Shown piece by piece: positions 44,382-53,092 of a stretch of 64,000 nucleotides of DNA. Location: assembly GCF_013348785.1 (NCBI RefSeq), contig NZ_CP054691.1, forward strand, positions 3,038,001-3,102,000. Direction: 5' to 3'. Each line of letters begins with the position of its first letter. The stretch's first letter is position 1. The position numbers and the translations under genes were made by a program. The DNA is from Gordonia sp. X0973 (GTDB lineage: Bacteria; Actinomycetota; Actinomycetes; Mycobacteriales; Mycobacteriaceae). The notes beneath the pieces are model-generated. The model did not search any database, was not told where the DNA came from, and saw nothing but the letters and a program-made list of their open reading frames with translations.

Positions 44382-44422
44382 AGGTTATGTTGACATTTAA
44401 GAGTTGTCAAGAATTATTGACA
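44382..44422 (-). promoter_or_regulatory. Promoter with triple TTGACA-type operator
   Basis: On the minus strand TTGACA (-35, 44410-44405), a 17-bp spacer and TAACCT (-10, 44387-44382) form a near-ideal promoter, with +1 expected at the GTG start (44375). TTGACA half-sites occur at 44390-44395, 44405-44410 (as TGTCAA) and 44417-44422. The last two form a palindrome TGTCAA-N6-TTGACA over the -35. This looks autoregulatory. Confidence 0.7.
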
Positions 44423-44474
44423 GATCGCTTTCGTTCCCGCCAATCGCCGACTGGGCACCCCACCCCCGCCGAGC

Positions 44475-44518
44475 GCCGGGTCGAGTGACCGCGACGAAGG
44501 AGCGGTCGTATCGAGACC
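44475..44518. repeat. Variant dispersed repeat
   Basis: GGGTCGAGTGACCGCGACG, AAGGAGCGGTC and GTATCGAGACC. It is the reverse complement of the unit at 32348. Degenerate GGGCACC(C/T)CACCCCCGCCGA strings flank it on both sides. Confidence 0.7.
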
Positions 44519-44554
44519 TGGGCACCTCACCCCCGCCGACTGGGCAGGTGGACA

Positions 44555-45310
44555 ATGGGAGTCGTGACCGACTACCGCACCGCCACCACCGTCGACGACT
44601 TCCGGGCCAACCTCGCGGCCGTGCGTAACCGGATCGACGAGGCGGCGCGCGCGGCCGGTCGCGACCCCGCCGAGGTCCGCCTCCTGCCGGTCTCCAAGAC
44701 GGTGGAGGCCGACCGTCTGCGCAACGCCGTCGAGGCCGGATGCGATTGGTTTGGGGAGAACAAGGTGCAGGAGGCCAAGCGCAAGCACGCCGACCTCGAC
44801 GACACCGGCGTGAAGTGGGCCGTGATCGGCCACTTGCAGACCAACAAGGCGAAGGATGTCGCCGCGATCGCCGACGAGTTCCAGGCCCTCGACAGCCTCC
44901 GTCTCGCCGAAGCCCTCGACCGGCGGCTGCAGCTGCTCGGGCGCGGACTGGACGTGTACGTGCAGGTCAACACGTCGGGCGAGGAGTCGAAATTCGGCTT
45001 GGCCCCCGACGACCTGCCCGAGTTCCTGCGCGCGGTGACCGCTTTCGAGACGCTGCGCGTGCGCGGACTGATGACGTTGGCCGCCCTTTCCGCCGACGAG
45101 AAGCGGGTCCGTGGCTGCTTCGCGTTGCTGCGCGAGTTGCGCGACCGGGCGCGCGAGGACGATCCGGCGTTGATCGGGCCGGGCGAGCTCTCGATGGGGA
45201 TGTCGGGGGACTACGCGCTGGCCATCGCAGAGGGGTCGACCTGCGTCCGCGTCGGGCAGGCGATCTTCGGCGCCCGCGCCACGCCGGACAGCCACTATTG
45301 GCCGAGCTGA
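44555..45310 (+). CDS. YggS-family PLP-binding protein (PLP homeostasis protein)
   Basis: 251 residues. A single-domain alanine-racemase-like barrel with Lys48 in L-L-P-V-S-K-T as the PLP lysine, followed by F-G-E-N-K-V-Q-E-A, I-G-H-L-Q-T-N-K, Q-V-N-T-S-G-E-E-S-K-F-G and L-S-M-G-M-S-G-D-Y. YggS/PLPBP proteins buffer PLP and affect amino-acid pools. In many actinobacteria the gene lies by ftsZ, but here it stands between the Clp-N pair and IS copy 2. ATG 44555 has AGGTGG upstream; GTG 44564 is the alternative. Confidence 0.9.
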   Translation: MGVVTDYRTATTVDDFRANLAAVRNRIDEAARAAGRDPAEVRLLPVSKTVEADRLRNAVEAGCDWFGENKVQEAKRKHADLDDTGVKWAVIGHLQTNKAKDVAAIADEFQALDSLRLAEALDRRLQLLGRGLDVYVQVNTSGEESKFGLAPDDLPEFLRAVTAFETLRVRGLMTLAALSADEKRVRGCFALLRELRDRAREDDPALIGPGELSMGMSGDYALAIAEGSTCVRVGQAIFGARATPDSHYWPS

Positions 45311-45341
45311 ACCGGGGCCTCGACGCTCCGATTTCGTCTGA

Positions 45342-45370
45342 CGGGGTCTCGATACGAATTCTCGGCTAGC
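45342..45370. repeat. Dispersed repeat, left part, interrupted by IS copy 2
   Basis: GGGGTCTCGATACGAATTC then TCGGCTAGC, ending with the GCTAGC duplication. The other half (GCTAGCGCCTCGAATTC then ACTCGACCACC) resumes at 46465. Joined, they restore a full repeat. Confidence 0.85.
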
Positions 45371-46464
45371 TGTACTTCCCCGACACGTTGTGAACGGGTG
45401 AGGTGAGGCGAAGACCTCCGGGCAGGATGTGGGTTACCACACTCACCATCTCGCCACGGAGGTCTTCATGACCCACGCTAATGCACCTCTGACTCCTACG
45501 GGCCGTCGACGTCTGGCTGTGCTGGTTGTTGATCAGGGGTGGTCGTTGCGGCGTGCTGCTGAACGGTTTCAGTGCTCACCGGCAACGGCCAAACGCTGGT
45601 CTGACCGCTACCGGGCGGGGTTGCCGTTGACCGATCGCAGCTCCCGACCCCAGTCCTCACCGCGGCGGCTGGCACGCAAGGTCGAACAACGAATCATCGG
45701 TCTGCGGTTCACCCGCCGGTGGGGGCCACATCGGATCGCCTATCACTTAGACCTGAACCGGTCCACCGTTGGCCGAGTGTTAGAGCGTTATCAGATGCCG
45801 TTGCTGGCCCATCTCGATCAAGCCACCGGACTCCCGGTGCGCCGCCCGGCCCCGGTCCGATACGAAGTCGACCGGCCCGGGCGGCTGGTGCACATCGACA
45901 TCAAGAAGCAAGGTCGAATCCCCGATGGCGGTGGTTGGCGCGCCCATGGCCGAGGCTCGATACAAGACCGGGCCGCAGACACCGCCCGGGAAAGAGCCTG
46001 CCGCGCGGGGGCGAAAAGCTCGCGCGGCTACCGCTATCTGCATCACGCCGTCGACGACTACTCGCGGGTCGCCTATTCCGAGATCCTCGACGACGAACGT
46101 AAAGAGACCGCCGCAGGGTTCTGGTTACGGGCCAGCGAGTTCTTCGCAGGTATCGGCGTCACGGTCACCGCGGTGATGACCGACAACGGTGCCTGCTACC
46201 GCTCCCACGCCTTCGCCGACGCCCTGGGACCCACGATCAAGCACAAGTGGACCCGCCCGTATCGACCGCAAACCAACGGGAAAGTCGAACGCTTCAACCG
46301 CACCCTGGCCGCCGAATGGGCCTACGCCCGGCCCTACTCCAACGAAACCGAACGCGACGCCGCCTACACCGCCTGGCTACACCACTACAATCACCACCGA
46401 CCCCACACCGGCATCGACGGCCAAGTCCCCTCAGCCCGCGTTCACAACCTCACAGGGAAGTACA
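45371..46464 (+). mobile_element. IS481-family insertion sequence, copy 2
   Basis: 1094 bp, same ends as copy 1 (TGTACTTCCC), flanked by the 6-bp direct repeat GCTAGC (45365-45370 and 46465-46470). It is inverted relative to copy 1, with 22.9 kb between the two. Identity to copy 1 is near complete except within about 45736-45790. Confidence 0.93.
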
Positions 46465-46469
46465 GCTAG
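45468..46469 (+). CDS. IS481-family transposase, copy 2
   Basis: 333 residues from ATG 45468 (GGAGGTCTTC upstream), with the same HTH and D-D-E core as copy 1. Protein differences from copy 1 cluster in one short segment: H-L-D-L-N-R-S-T-V-G-R-V-L-E-R-Y-Q here against H-L-G-L-N-R-S-T-V-E-Q-V-L-K-R-Y-R there. There is also one Ser/Ala change near the C-terminus. The stop TAG (46467-46469) lies in the target duplication outside the element. It appears intact. Confidence 0.93.
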   Translation: MTHANAPLTPTGRRRLAVLVVDQGWSLRRAAERFQCSPATAKRWSDRYRAGLPLTDRSSRPQSSPRRLARKVEQRIIGLRFTRRWGPHRIAYHLDLNRSTVGRVLERYQMPLLAHLDQATGLPVRRPAPVRYEVDRPGRLVHIDIKKQGRIPDGGGWRAHGRGSIQDRAADTARERACRAGAKSSRGYRYLHHAVDDYSRVAYSEILDDERKETAAGFWLRASEFFAGIGVTVTAVMTDNGACYRSHAFADALGPTIKHKWTRPYRPQTNGKVERFNRTLAAEWAYARPYSNETERDAAYTAWLHHYNHHRPHTGIDGQVPSARVHNLTGKYS

Positions 46470-46560
46470 CGCCTCGAATTCACTCGACCACCGTTGAACC
46501 CACCGTTGTCAGCACTCGACCACCGGCACAGGACCACCACCTGCTGCAGTCGACAGTCGC
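46465..46560. repeat. Right part of the interrupted repeat plus CTCGACCACCG units
   Basis: GCTAGCGCCTCGAATTC then CACTCGACCACCG completes the repeat broken by IS copy 2. A second, degenerate CACTCGACCACCGG follows at about 46513. No gene is seen before the permease stop at 46562. Confidence 0.75.
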
Positions 46561-46561
46561 G

Positions 46562-49144
46562 CTATTCGTCGACTAGCGATTCGGAGATGTTGAGTCGGGC
46601 CGCGCGCATCGCGGGCGTGAGGGCTCCGACGAGGCAGAGGCCCACCGACACCGCGACGTAGAGGACGGTCGACGCCTGGGGTGAGTACTGCACCGCGATC
46701 GACGTGCTGGCGGCGAGGATCTTGTCGCTGAGCAGGTGCAGGAATCCGCCGAGGACCAGCCCGACGAGGGAGCCGACGACGGCGATCGCCACCGCCTCGG
46801 CCAGCACCATCGCGAACACGAAGCGCCGCGACGCCCCCAACGCCCGCAGCACCGCCAATTCGCGTCGGCGCTCGATGACGCTCAGCAACAGGGTGTTCAG
46901 CAGGGCCACCGCCGCCGCGACCGCGACGATCCACTGGATGGCGACGGTGAAGGCGCCGGACTGCTCGACGGTCGCCCGGGTCGCCTCGATCGCCTCCTCC
47001 CCCGAGTACACGTACAGGGGCAGCCGGTCGTCCGAGTAGTGCGACGCGACGGATTCCAACCCGGCGCGCACCTGCGCGAGGTCGGCGCCCGGCGCGGTAT
47101 CCACCTGCAGGAAGGTCGATCCCGGCCGGTGGAACCACTCGCGCAGCAGGTTCAACGACATCGCCGCGCTGCCGGAGTCGATGGCGATGTAGTCGACGAC
47201 GTCGCGCACCACCAGCGAGTGGTAGCCGGTCGGCGTGGCCAGCCGCACCTCGTCGCCGGTCCGGTATCCGAGATTGCGGGCCAGTACCGAGGAGAGCACG
47301 ATCCCGTCGCCGTCGAGAATCTGCCGCAGCGCATCCGGCGCCGTCTTGTGCATGAAGGGGGCGCTGAGCCCGTCGGCAAGCCCCTGGACCATGATCCGCG
47401 CGTCGCCGACGTTCACCGTCGCCCACTGGGATCCGCGCACCGTCTCGACGCCCGGGACGGCGCGCGCCGCATCGACGACCTCGTCGCCGAACACCGGCCC
47501 GACGGGGATGCCGTCGCGGCTCGACGTCGACAGATAGAACCCCGGGTCGCCGAGCCCCTGCAACGAACCGGAGATGGACGCCACCATGTTCTGCAAGGCC
47601 CCCGACGTGCCCATCCCGACCGCGATGGCCACGGCGACCGTCATGATCGTCGCCCACACCCGGCGCGACGCCCGCGCGGTGTTCACCGCGGCGAGGGTGC
47701 CGGCCGGTCCGAAGAGCCCGGCGACGGCAGTGGCCGCTCGGACCAGCACCCCGGTCAGGGCGAAGCACAGCAGCAGACCGCATGCGCCGTAGACGGCACC
47801 GGCGATGATCGCACCGCGGCCGGGCACGGTGGTGGCCAGCACCCAGGACGCCGCGATGCCGACGAGTCCGCCCACCCCGGCGATCACGACGATGCGACGG
47901 GACAACGGTCGGTCGACGTCCCCGCCGGCCGCCGACATCGCCTCCACCGGCGCCACCGAGAACACGGTCCGCGCCGCGAGCGCGGTCGCCGCGACGCAGG
48001 CGAGCACGCAAGCGCCCAGCGCCACGAAGGGTGCGAACACCGGCAGGTGGTAGCTGACCGCGGCGCCGACGGAGTTGACCGTCATCTCCGGCAGCCGACC
48101 GATGGCCCACCGGCCGGCAAGGATGCCCACCGGGATACCGATGAGCCCGCCGACGAGACCGAAGACGGTTGCCTCCCAGAGCATGTCGCTGACCAACTGC
48201 CCGCGGCGGGCACCGAGGGCGCGCACCATCGCCAGGGCCGCACGCCGCGACGCGACGGCCATGTTCATCGTGTTGAAGACCAGGAATCCGGCGATCACCA
48301 GGGAGATCACCGAGACCAGCAGCGTCGAGTCGCGGGTGACGGCGGTCGCCGTCTCCGCCTGCTTCATCCGGAAGGCGGGGTCGACGACGCTGGCCCGCCC
48401 GGCGACGATCTGCTCGGCGCGAGCGCGCACGGCGGCGACCGAGGCACCCGGCTTCGCGACGATCATCAACGAGTCGACGCGGTCGGTGAGCCCGGTGATC
48501 TGCTGGGCCAGCGGCAGGAAGGCGAAGAGGAAGTCGCCGCGGTTCAGCGCCTCGGTCCCCTGGCTCGGCGCGATGGCGAGCACCTCCGCGTCGACCCCGT
48601 TGATCCGCACGCGGTCACCCCGGTGCAGCCCCGTACCGGGTCCGGCGATCACCCCGGTCCGCAACGCGTCCAGGTCGAGTTCGTCACCGCCGGTCTGCCC
48701 GCGGCGCAGCGCATCCCGCAGCTGCGGCGACATCTCGGTGACGCGCTGGTCGGAGCCGATCAGCAGGCTCACCCGCGGTGCCGCTTCTGGGGCGGCGCCC
48801 ATCCGATCCACCCGCACCTGGGCACGGATCATCGGCACGACGGCCTTCGCGCCGTCCAGGTCGGCGCGCAGTTGCCCGGCGATATCCGCGTCGAGCCCCG
48901 AGTCGGAGACGGCCGCGACCTCGAGGGCGGCGTCACCGGTGAGCGCGGCGGTGAGGTCGCGGACCGACCCGGTGAGCGAGCCGAACGTGCCGAACACCGC
49001 TACGAGCAGCGCCGAGGCGACCACGATCACCGAGAGCGACGTGACGACTCGCAGCCGGTGGGTGACGATCTCGCGCAGGTTCATCAGCCGCACGCGGGTC
49101 AGCCCGGCGCGCAACCTGCGACCGGCCCCGGCCACCCCCGTCAC
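46562..49144 (-). CDS. ABC transporter permease, FtsX/MacB type
   Basis: 860 residues with two FtsX-like permease modules. There is one helix near residues 36-55, a large extracytoplasmic MacB_PCD-like domain, a first four-helix module (about 270-450) and a central pair of helices. A second extracytoplasmic domain and a C-terminal three-helix module ending near residue 850 follow. The start GTG 49144 overlaps the ATPase stop as GTGA. Such proteins export or extract lipoproteins, peptides or lipids rather than import solutes. The substrate is unknown. Confidence 0.88.
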   Translation of the reverse strand: MTGVAGAGRRLRAGLTRVRLMNLREIVTHRLRVVTSLSVIVVASALLVAVFGTFGSLTGSVRDLTAALTGDAALEVAAVSDSGLDADIAGQLRADLDGAKAVVPMIRAQVRVDRMGAAPEAAPRVSLLIGSDQRVTEMSPQLRDALRRGQTGGDELDLDALRTGVIAGPGTGLHRGDRVRINGVDAEVLAIAPSQGTEALNRGDFLFAFLPLAQQITGLTDRVDSLMIVAKPGASVAAVRARAEQIVAGRASVVDPAFRMKQAETATAVTRDSTLLVSVISLVIAGFLVFNTMNMAVASRRAALAMVRALGARRGQLVSDMLWEATVFGLVGGLIGIPVGILAGRWAIGRLPEMTVNSVGAAVSYHLPVFAPFVALGACVLACVAATALAARTVFSVAPVEAMSAAGGDVDRPLSRRIVVIAGVGGLVGIAASWVLATTVPGRGAIIAGAVYGACGLLLCFALTGVLVRAATAVAGLFGPAGTLAAVNTARASRRVWATIMTVAVAIAVGMGTSGALQNMVASISGSLQGLGDPGFYLSTSSRDGIPVGPVFGDEVVDAARAVPGVETVRGSQWATVNVGDARIMVQGLADGLSAPFMHKTAPDALRQILDGDGIVLSSVLARNLGYRTGDEVRLATPTGYHSLVVRDVVDYIAIDSGSAAMSLNLLREWFHRPGSTFLQVDTAPGADLAQVRAGLESVASHYSDDRLPLYVYSGEEAIEATRATVEQSGAFTVAIQWIVAVAAAVALLNTLLLSVIERRRELAVLRALGASRRFVFAMVLAEAVAIAVVGSLVGLVLGGFLHLLSDKILAASTSIAVQYSPQASTVLYVAVSVGLCLVGALTPAMRAARLNISESLVDE

Positions 49145-49851
49145 CTGGTCAGGACCCGTCCATCGCGCACGGTGATCACCTGGTCGGTGACGGAGGCCGC
49201 GTTCGGGTCGTGGGTGACCATGACGACCAGGCGGTCCGGCCGGTCGTGCGCCAGGGTGGCGAGCAGTTCCAGGACGGCCTCGCCGGTGCGGCTGTCGAGG
49301 TTGCCGGTGGGTTCGTCAGCCAGCAGGATCGCCGGGTCCATGATGAGCGAGCGCGCGATGGCCACGCGCTGCATCTGCCCGCCGGACAGCTCACCGGGCC
49401 GGTGATCGACCCGGTCGCCGAGGCCGACCAGGTCAAGCAGCTCCAGGGCCCGCGGCTTCGCCTTGCGCAACGACCGGTTGTCCAGCAGGCGCGGCAGCGC
49501 CACGTTCTCCCACGCCGACATCGTCGGGACGAGGTTGAAGAACTGGAAGATGAATCCGACCCGGCGGCGGCGGAACTCCGAGGCGGCCGCATCGTCGAGA
49601 TCGGTCAGCGACACCCCGTCGACGACGATGCTGCCCGAGGTCGGCTGGTCGAGTGCGCCGAGCACGTGCAGCAACGTCGACTTGCCCGCGCCGGAAGGGC
49701 CGACGATGGAGACGAATCGCCCACCGGCGAGGTCGAGATCGACGCCGTCGAGCGCGCGCACCTTCGTGTCGCCGAACTCGTATTCGCGCACCAATCCGCG
49801 GGCACTCACCAGCGGCGGACGGTTGGCGTGCGCGACGACGTTCGGGCTCAC
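49141..49851 (-). CDS. ABC transporter ATP-binding protein (LolD/MacB type)
   Basis: 236 residues from GTG 49851. Walker A is G-P-S-G-A-G-K-S-T, the Q-loop region is [18 protein letters not shown], the signature is [13 protein letters not shown] and Walker B is [12 protein letters not shown]. All are typical of the MacB/LolD family. It overlaps the upstream PLP enzyme gene by GTGA and the permease by GTGA, so all three are translated together. Confidence 0.93.
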   Translation of the reverse strand: MSPNVVAHANRPPLVSARGLVREYEFGDTKVRALDGVDLDLAGGRFVSIVGPSGAGKSTLLHVLGALDQPTSGSIVVDGVSLTDLDDAAASEFRRRRVGFIFQFFNLVPTMSAWENVALPRLLDNRSLRKAKPRALELLDLVGLGDRVDHRPGELSGGQMQRVAIARSLIMDPAILLADEPTGNLDSRTGEAVLELLATLAHDRPDRLVVMVTHDPNAASVTDQVITVRDGRVLTR

Positions 49852-51002
49852 GCGCGCCCCGCCCCCACCTCGTCGCCACCCGGCCACCGGCCGTCGGCCC
49901 AGAAGGCGCGCAGCTGCGCCGATTGCTCGTCGGCGGTCAGCCCGTGCTCGGCCAGCCACTCGTCGTCGAAGTAGGTGGACCCGTAGCGCTCCCCGGGGTC
50001 GCACAGCAACGTGACCACCGAACCGGGTCGTCGCGCGGCGACCATCTCGGCGACGACGGTCAGCGCCCCGTGCAGGTTGGTGCCCGTCGACGGCCCGACG
50101 CGCCGGTCGATCAGTTCCGAGAGGAAGCGCATCCCCGCGATCGACGCGGCGTCGGGAACGGCGATCATCCGGTCGATGACCTGCGAGACGAAGGACGGCT
50201 CGACGCGCGGGCGGCCGATCCCCTCGATGCGCGAGCCACCGTGGCCCGCCGCGGCGCAGAGGCTGCCGTCACCGGCCTCGTATGCGGGGTAGAAGACGGA
50301 GCGCTCCGGGTCGACCACGCAGAGCGACGTGTCGTGGCCCTGGTAGCGCAGGTAGCGGCCCAGGGTGGCCGACGTGCCGCCGGTGCCCGCGCCGACGACG
50401 ACCCAGGTCGGCACCGGATACCGCTCGGCGGCCATCTGCTCGAAGATGGATTCGGCGATGTTGTTGTTGCCGCGCCAGTCGGTGGCCCGCTCGGCCATCG
50501 TGAACTGGTCGATGTAGTGGCCGCCCAGCTCCTTCTCGAGTTCGGCGGCGACGGCGTAGACGTCGGCCGGGTTGTCGACGAAGTGGCAGCGCCCGCCCTG
50601 TCGCTCGATGAGCCGGACCTTCTCCGGCGACGTGGCCGCCGCCATGACCGCGACGAAGGGCACGCCGATCAGCTTGGCGAAATACGCCTCGGAGACGGCG
50701 GTGGACCCGGATGACGCCTCGATGACCGTCGTCGTCTCGGTGATCCATCCGTTGCACAGGGCGTAGAGGAACAGTGAGCGCGCCAGCCGGTGCTTGAGCG
50801 ATCCGGTCGGATGCGTCGACTCGTCCTTCACGTAGAGGTCGACGCCCGCGGGACGGCCGTCGTCGTCGGTCCAGCGCGCCCAGGACGGGAGGTCGACGCG
50901 CAGCAGGTGCGTGTCGGCCGAACGACGGGTGTCGGCCCCGATCAACGCCACCGCGCGATGCACCCAGGCACGGTCGGCGCGGTGTTCGACGCTGCGGGCC
51001 AT
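49848..51002 (-). CDS. PLP-dependent cysteine synthase/desulfhydrase-family enzyme (Cds1-like)
   Basis: 384 residues, fold type II PLP enzyme. The PLP lysine is Lys70 in H-P-T-G-S-L-K-H-R. The substrate loop is [11 protein letters not shown], the phosphate loop [10 protein letters not shown], and the C-terminal R-V-G-P-S-T-G-T-N follows. It resembles the M. tuberculosis Rv3684 (Cds1) cysteine desulfhydrase group more than CysK or CysM, by memory of those sequences. It would release sulfide from cysteine. Coupled to the ABC exporter. Confidence 0.75.
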   Translation of the reverse strand: MARSVEHRADRAWVHRAVALIGADTRRSADTHLLRVDLPSWARWTDDDGRPAGVDLYVKDESTHPTGSLKHRLARSLFLYALCNGWITETTTVIEASSGSTAVSEAYFAKLIGVPFVAVMAAATSPEKVRLIERQGGRCHFVDNPADVYAVAAELEKELGGHYIDQFTMAERATDWRGNNNIAESIFEQMAAERYPVPTWVVVGAGTGGTSATLGRYLRYQGHDTSLCVVDPERSVFYPAYEAGDGSLCAAAGHGGSRIEGIGRPRVEPSFVSQVIDRMIAVPDAASIAGMRFLSELIDRRVGPSTGTNLHGALTVVAEMVAARRPGSVVTLLCDPGERYGSTYFDDEWLAEHGLTADEQSAQLRAFWADGRWPGGDEVGAGRA

Positions 51003-51010
51003 CGCGGGGC

Positions 51011-51337
51011 CTACCGGCCCGTTCCGCGCAACCGGCCGTGCAGTTCCTCGCGACGTCGGGCCCGCACCTCGTCGTATCCGGTGATCTGCGCGTTGACCCG
51101 CTTGCGCAGGGACTTGAACAGCAGCATCCCCAGCGGCAGGGCGATCACGACGGCGAAGGCCGCGGCGACGATCGGCGGGATCGTCACGTGCACGAGCGAT
51201 CCGACGCCGTAGATCGCGAGGGCGACGAGGGCGACGAGGACCAGCCGGGCGCCCGCATAGGCGACCACTGCGCCGATCAGCGAGGCCAGGGTCGGCTCAT
51301 GCGCCTGCTTCTCGTCGGGGATGTCTTGACCAGTCAC
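51011..51337 (-). CDS. DUF4229 family membrane protein (Rv0531-like)
   Basis: 108 residues with two membrane helices (about 20-45 and 55-77) and a basic C-terminal tail (K-S-L-R-K-R-V-N then R-A-R-R-R-E-E-L). Position beside the cytochrome c maturation operon equals Rv0531. Function unknown. It ends 8 bp before the next gene and may be co-transcribed with the PLP enzyme. Confidence 0.75.
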   Translation of the reverse strand: MTGQDIPDEKQAHEPTLASLIGAVVAYAGARLVLVALVALAIYGVGSLVHVTIPPIVAAAFAVVIALPLGMLLFKSLRKRVNAQITGYDEVRARRREELHGRLRGTGR

Positions 51338-51524
51338 GCCTTCACCCTAGCCTGGCCGCGTATCGCGGCAGCCGCGCCGCCGTAGAACGGCCCGGGAAAT
51401 CACGAAATTATGCCAAACCGGACAATTTGACCATTTCTTTACTTATCGATGACGGTTCGAACAACCGGTAGTTGTCCCTGTAGAACGGTCGCAGCAGCGA
51501 ATTTCGACCACGAAGGGAAATCCC

Positions 51525-51752
51525 ATGACGATCACCGCTCACGAGCCGTCGACGATCACCGCCGCCAACGCCACCCAGTTCAACCTCAAGCCCGCCGACG
51601 TGGCAGCGATGTTCAGCGTGAACCCCAAGACCGTGGCCCGCTGGTCCTCGGCCGGGATCCTCAAGTCGATCCGCACCCCCGGCGGACACCGGCGCTACCG
51701 CGAGACCGACGTCGTCGCACTGCTCAACCACCGCGACGACCTGCCGCTGTAA
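51525..51752 (+). CDS. bldC: BldC-family MerR-type DNA-binding protein
   Basis: 75 residues. A winged MerR-like HTH: L-K-P-A-D-V-A-A-M-F-S-V-N-P-K-T-V-A-R-W-S-S-A-G-I-L with the wing T-P-G-G-H-R-R-Y-R-E-T-D-V. There is no effector domain. In Streptomyces BldC controls development by binding cooperatively to direct repeats; mycobacteria carry a small homologue. ATG 51525 has GAAGGGAAATCCC. The 187-bp upstream region holds an imperfect inverted repeat around GGTTCGAACAACCGG. Confidence 0.9.
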   Translation: MTITAHEPSTITAANATQFNLKPADVAAMFSVNPKTVARWSSAGILKSIRTPGGHRRYRETDVVALLNHRDDLPL

Positions 51753-51830
51753 CCACCGGCGCGACGTCGGCAAACAGCCGACGGAGCGTAGGCGGGCCTC
51801 GCGTATCCTGGGACGGATAGGAGGTCCGCC

Positions 51831-52031
51831 GTGCACTATCTGCTCTTACTCATCCTCGTCGTGGCCCTGGGCTACGTCCTGTGGCATCTGACGCGCAGCC
51901 CCGGCGACCCCGCGTCTCGTGCTCCGCGCCCCGCATCCCGCCCGTCGGCGCCGCGCGGCCCGATCGGACCCGACGACGATCCCGACTTCCTCCTCGACCT
52001 GCGTCGCAAGAACCAGGATCGCGACTCCTAA
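51831..52031 (+). CDS. Small single-helix membrane protein
   Basis: 66 residues from GTG 51831 with a near-perfect AGGAGGTCCGCC. One N-terminal helix (Y-L-L-L-L-I-L-V-V-A-L-G-Y-V-L-W) is followed by a Pro/Arg/Ser-rich linker and an acidic-basic tail (D-D-D-P-D-F-L-L-D-L-R-R-K). I do not recognise it. The strong ribosome binding site and terminator support a real gene. Confidence 0.7.
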   Translation: MHYLLLLILVVALGYVLWHLTRSPGDPASRAPRPASRPSAPRGPIGPDDDPDFLLDLRRKNQDRDS

Positions 52032-52049
52032 GACCCTCGGCTCGTCCTC

Positions 52050-52086
52050 TTAGGTGTTTGGTCCGGATTCCGGACCGAACACCTAA
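52050..52086. terminator. Bidirectional hairpin between convergent genes
   Basis: A 17-bp stem (52050-52066 with 52070-52086; one T-G wobble) with a 3-nt loop. It lies between the small membrane gene and the 3' end of ccsB. Confidence 0.85.
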
Positions 52087-52098
52087 CAGATCGCGCGC

Positions 52099-53073
52099 CT
52101 AGCTGCCGACGCCCGCGTAGGAGTGCAACCCGCTGATCACCAGGTTGATCGCGAACAGGTTGAACAGCAGCGTGGCGAAGCCCGCGACGTTGATGGCCGC
52201 CGCGACGTTGCGCATGTTGGCGGTCGCGCGCGCGTGCAGATAGGCGGCGTAGACGACCCAGGCGACGAAGGAGACGACCTCCTTGGGGTCCCAGGCCCAG
52301 TAGCGACCCCACGCGGACTCGGCCCAGATCGCGCCGCAGATCACGCCCAGGGAGAACAGCGGGAAGGCGAAGACGACGCAGCGGTAGGCGACGCGGTCGA
52401 GCCGATCGGCGGCCTCCGGGCCGAACCAGCCGAAGCGCTGGTTCAACAGGTAGAGCATGCTCGCGATCCCCGAGACCAGCAGCACACCCGAGCTGATCGA
52501 GATGATCGAGACGTGGATGACCAGCCAATACGACTTGAGCGGCACCGTGAGCTGGTGGCTGGTGGGGGTGGCCAGGAACTTGTCGTTGATGACCAGCATG
52601 ATCACCACGGCGGTCAGGACGAAGCCCAGGTACTTGCGGTTGGCCGGCGCCCGCAACGCGATGAGTCCGCCGGCCACGCAGGCCGCCATCGTCAACGCGA
52701 TGAACTCGTACATGTTGCCCCAGGGGGCGCGGCCGGTCGCGAACCCGCGGGTCACGATCGAGCCGACGTGGGCCAGCGCGCCGACGACGCCGACGGCGTA
52801 GCCCATGTTGATGACCCGCTGGCTGTTGGACTGCTTCTCGGCGGGCAGCACCCGACCGGGGCCGACCTCGTCGACCGCGACCGTCGGACCGCCGACCTGC
52901 GCCATCGCCGGCATTTGCCCGACGACCCGCCTGCTCGCCGCATAGCCGGCGAAGAGCAGCAGGATCGCGATCGCGTACACGATGATCGCGGTGCCGTAGA
53001 GCACGCTGGAGTAGCGGGTCATCGTCTCGTTGACGTGGATCGCCACCTCGGGATCCGCCAGGACCTGTGTCAT
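52099..53073 (-). CDS. ccsB: System II cytochrome c biogenesis protein CcsB (CcsA family)
   Basis: 324 residues from ATG 53073 (GAGGTGATGGGT upstream), about eight membrane helices. The WWD-type haem-handling loop is visible as W-G-R-Y-W-A-W-D-P-K-E-V-V-S-F. Conserved His residues lie in the H-V-S-I-I-S and A-H-V-G-S segments. With ResB it forms the haem-delivering cytochrome c synthase. It is the last gene of the hemL-to-ccsB operon. Confidence 0.92.
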   Translation of the reverse strand: MTQVLADPEVAIHVNETMTRYSSVLYGTAIIVYAIAILLLFAGYAASRRVVGQMPAMAQVGGPTVAVDEVGPGRVLPAEKQSNSQRVINMGYAVGVVGALAHVGSIVTRGFATGRAPWGNMYEFIALTMAACVAGGLIALRAPANRKYLGFVLTAVVIMLVINDKFLATPTSHQLTVPLKSYWLVIHVSIISISSGVLLVSGIASMLYLLNQRFGWFGPEAADRLDRVAYRCVVFAFPLFSLGVICGAIWAESAWGRYWAWDPKEVVSFVAWVVYAAYLHARATANMRNVAAAINVAGFATLLFNLFAINLVISGLHSYAGVGS

Positions 53074-53092
53074 ACCCATCACCTCTTGCCGA

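Noticed and set aside
22517..45370. Inversion of the segment between the two IS copies
   Set aside because: Each IS has matching target duplications on its own two sides, and the internal gene order agrees with the mycobacterial orientation as I recall it.
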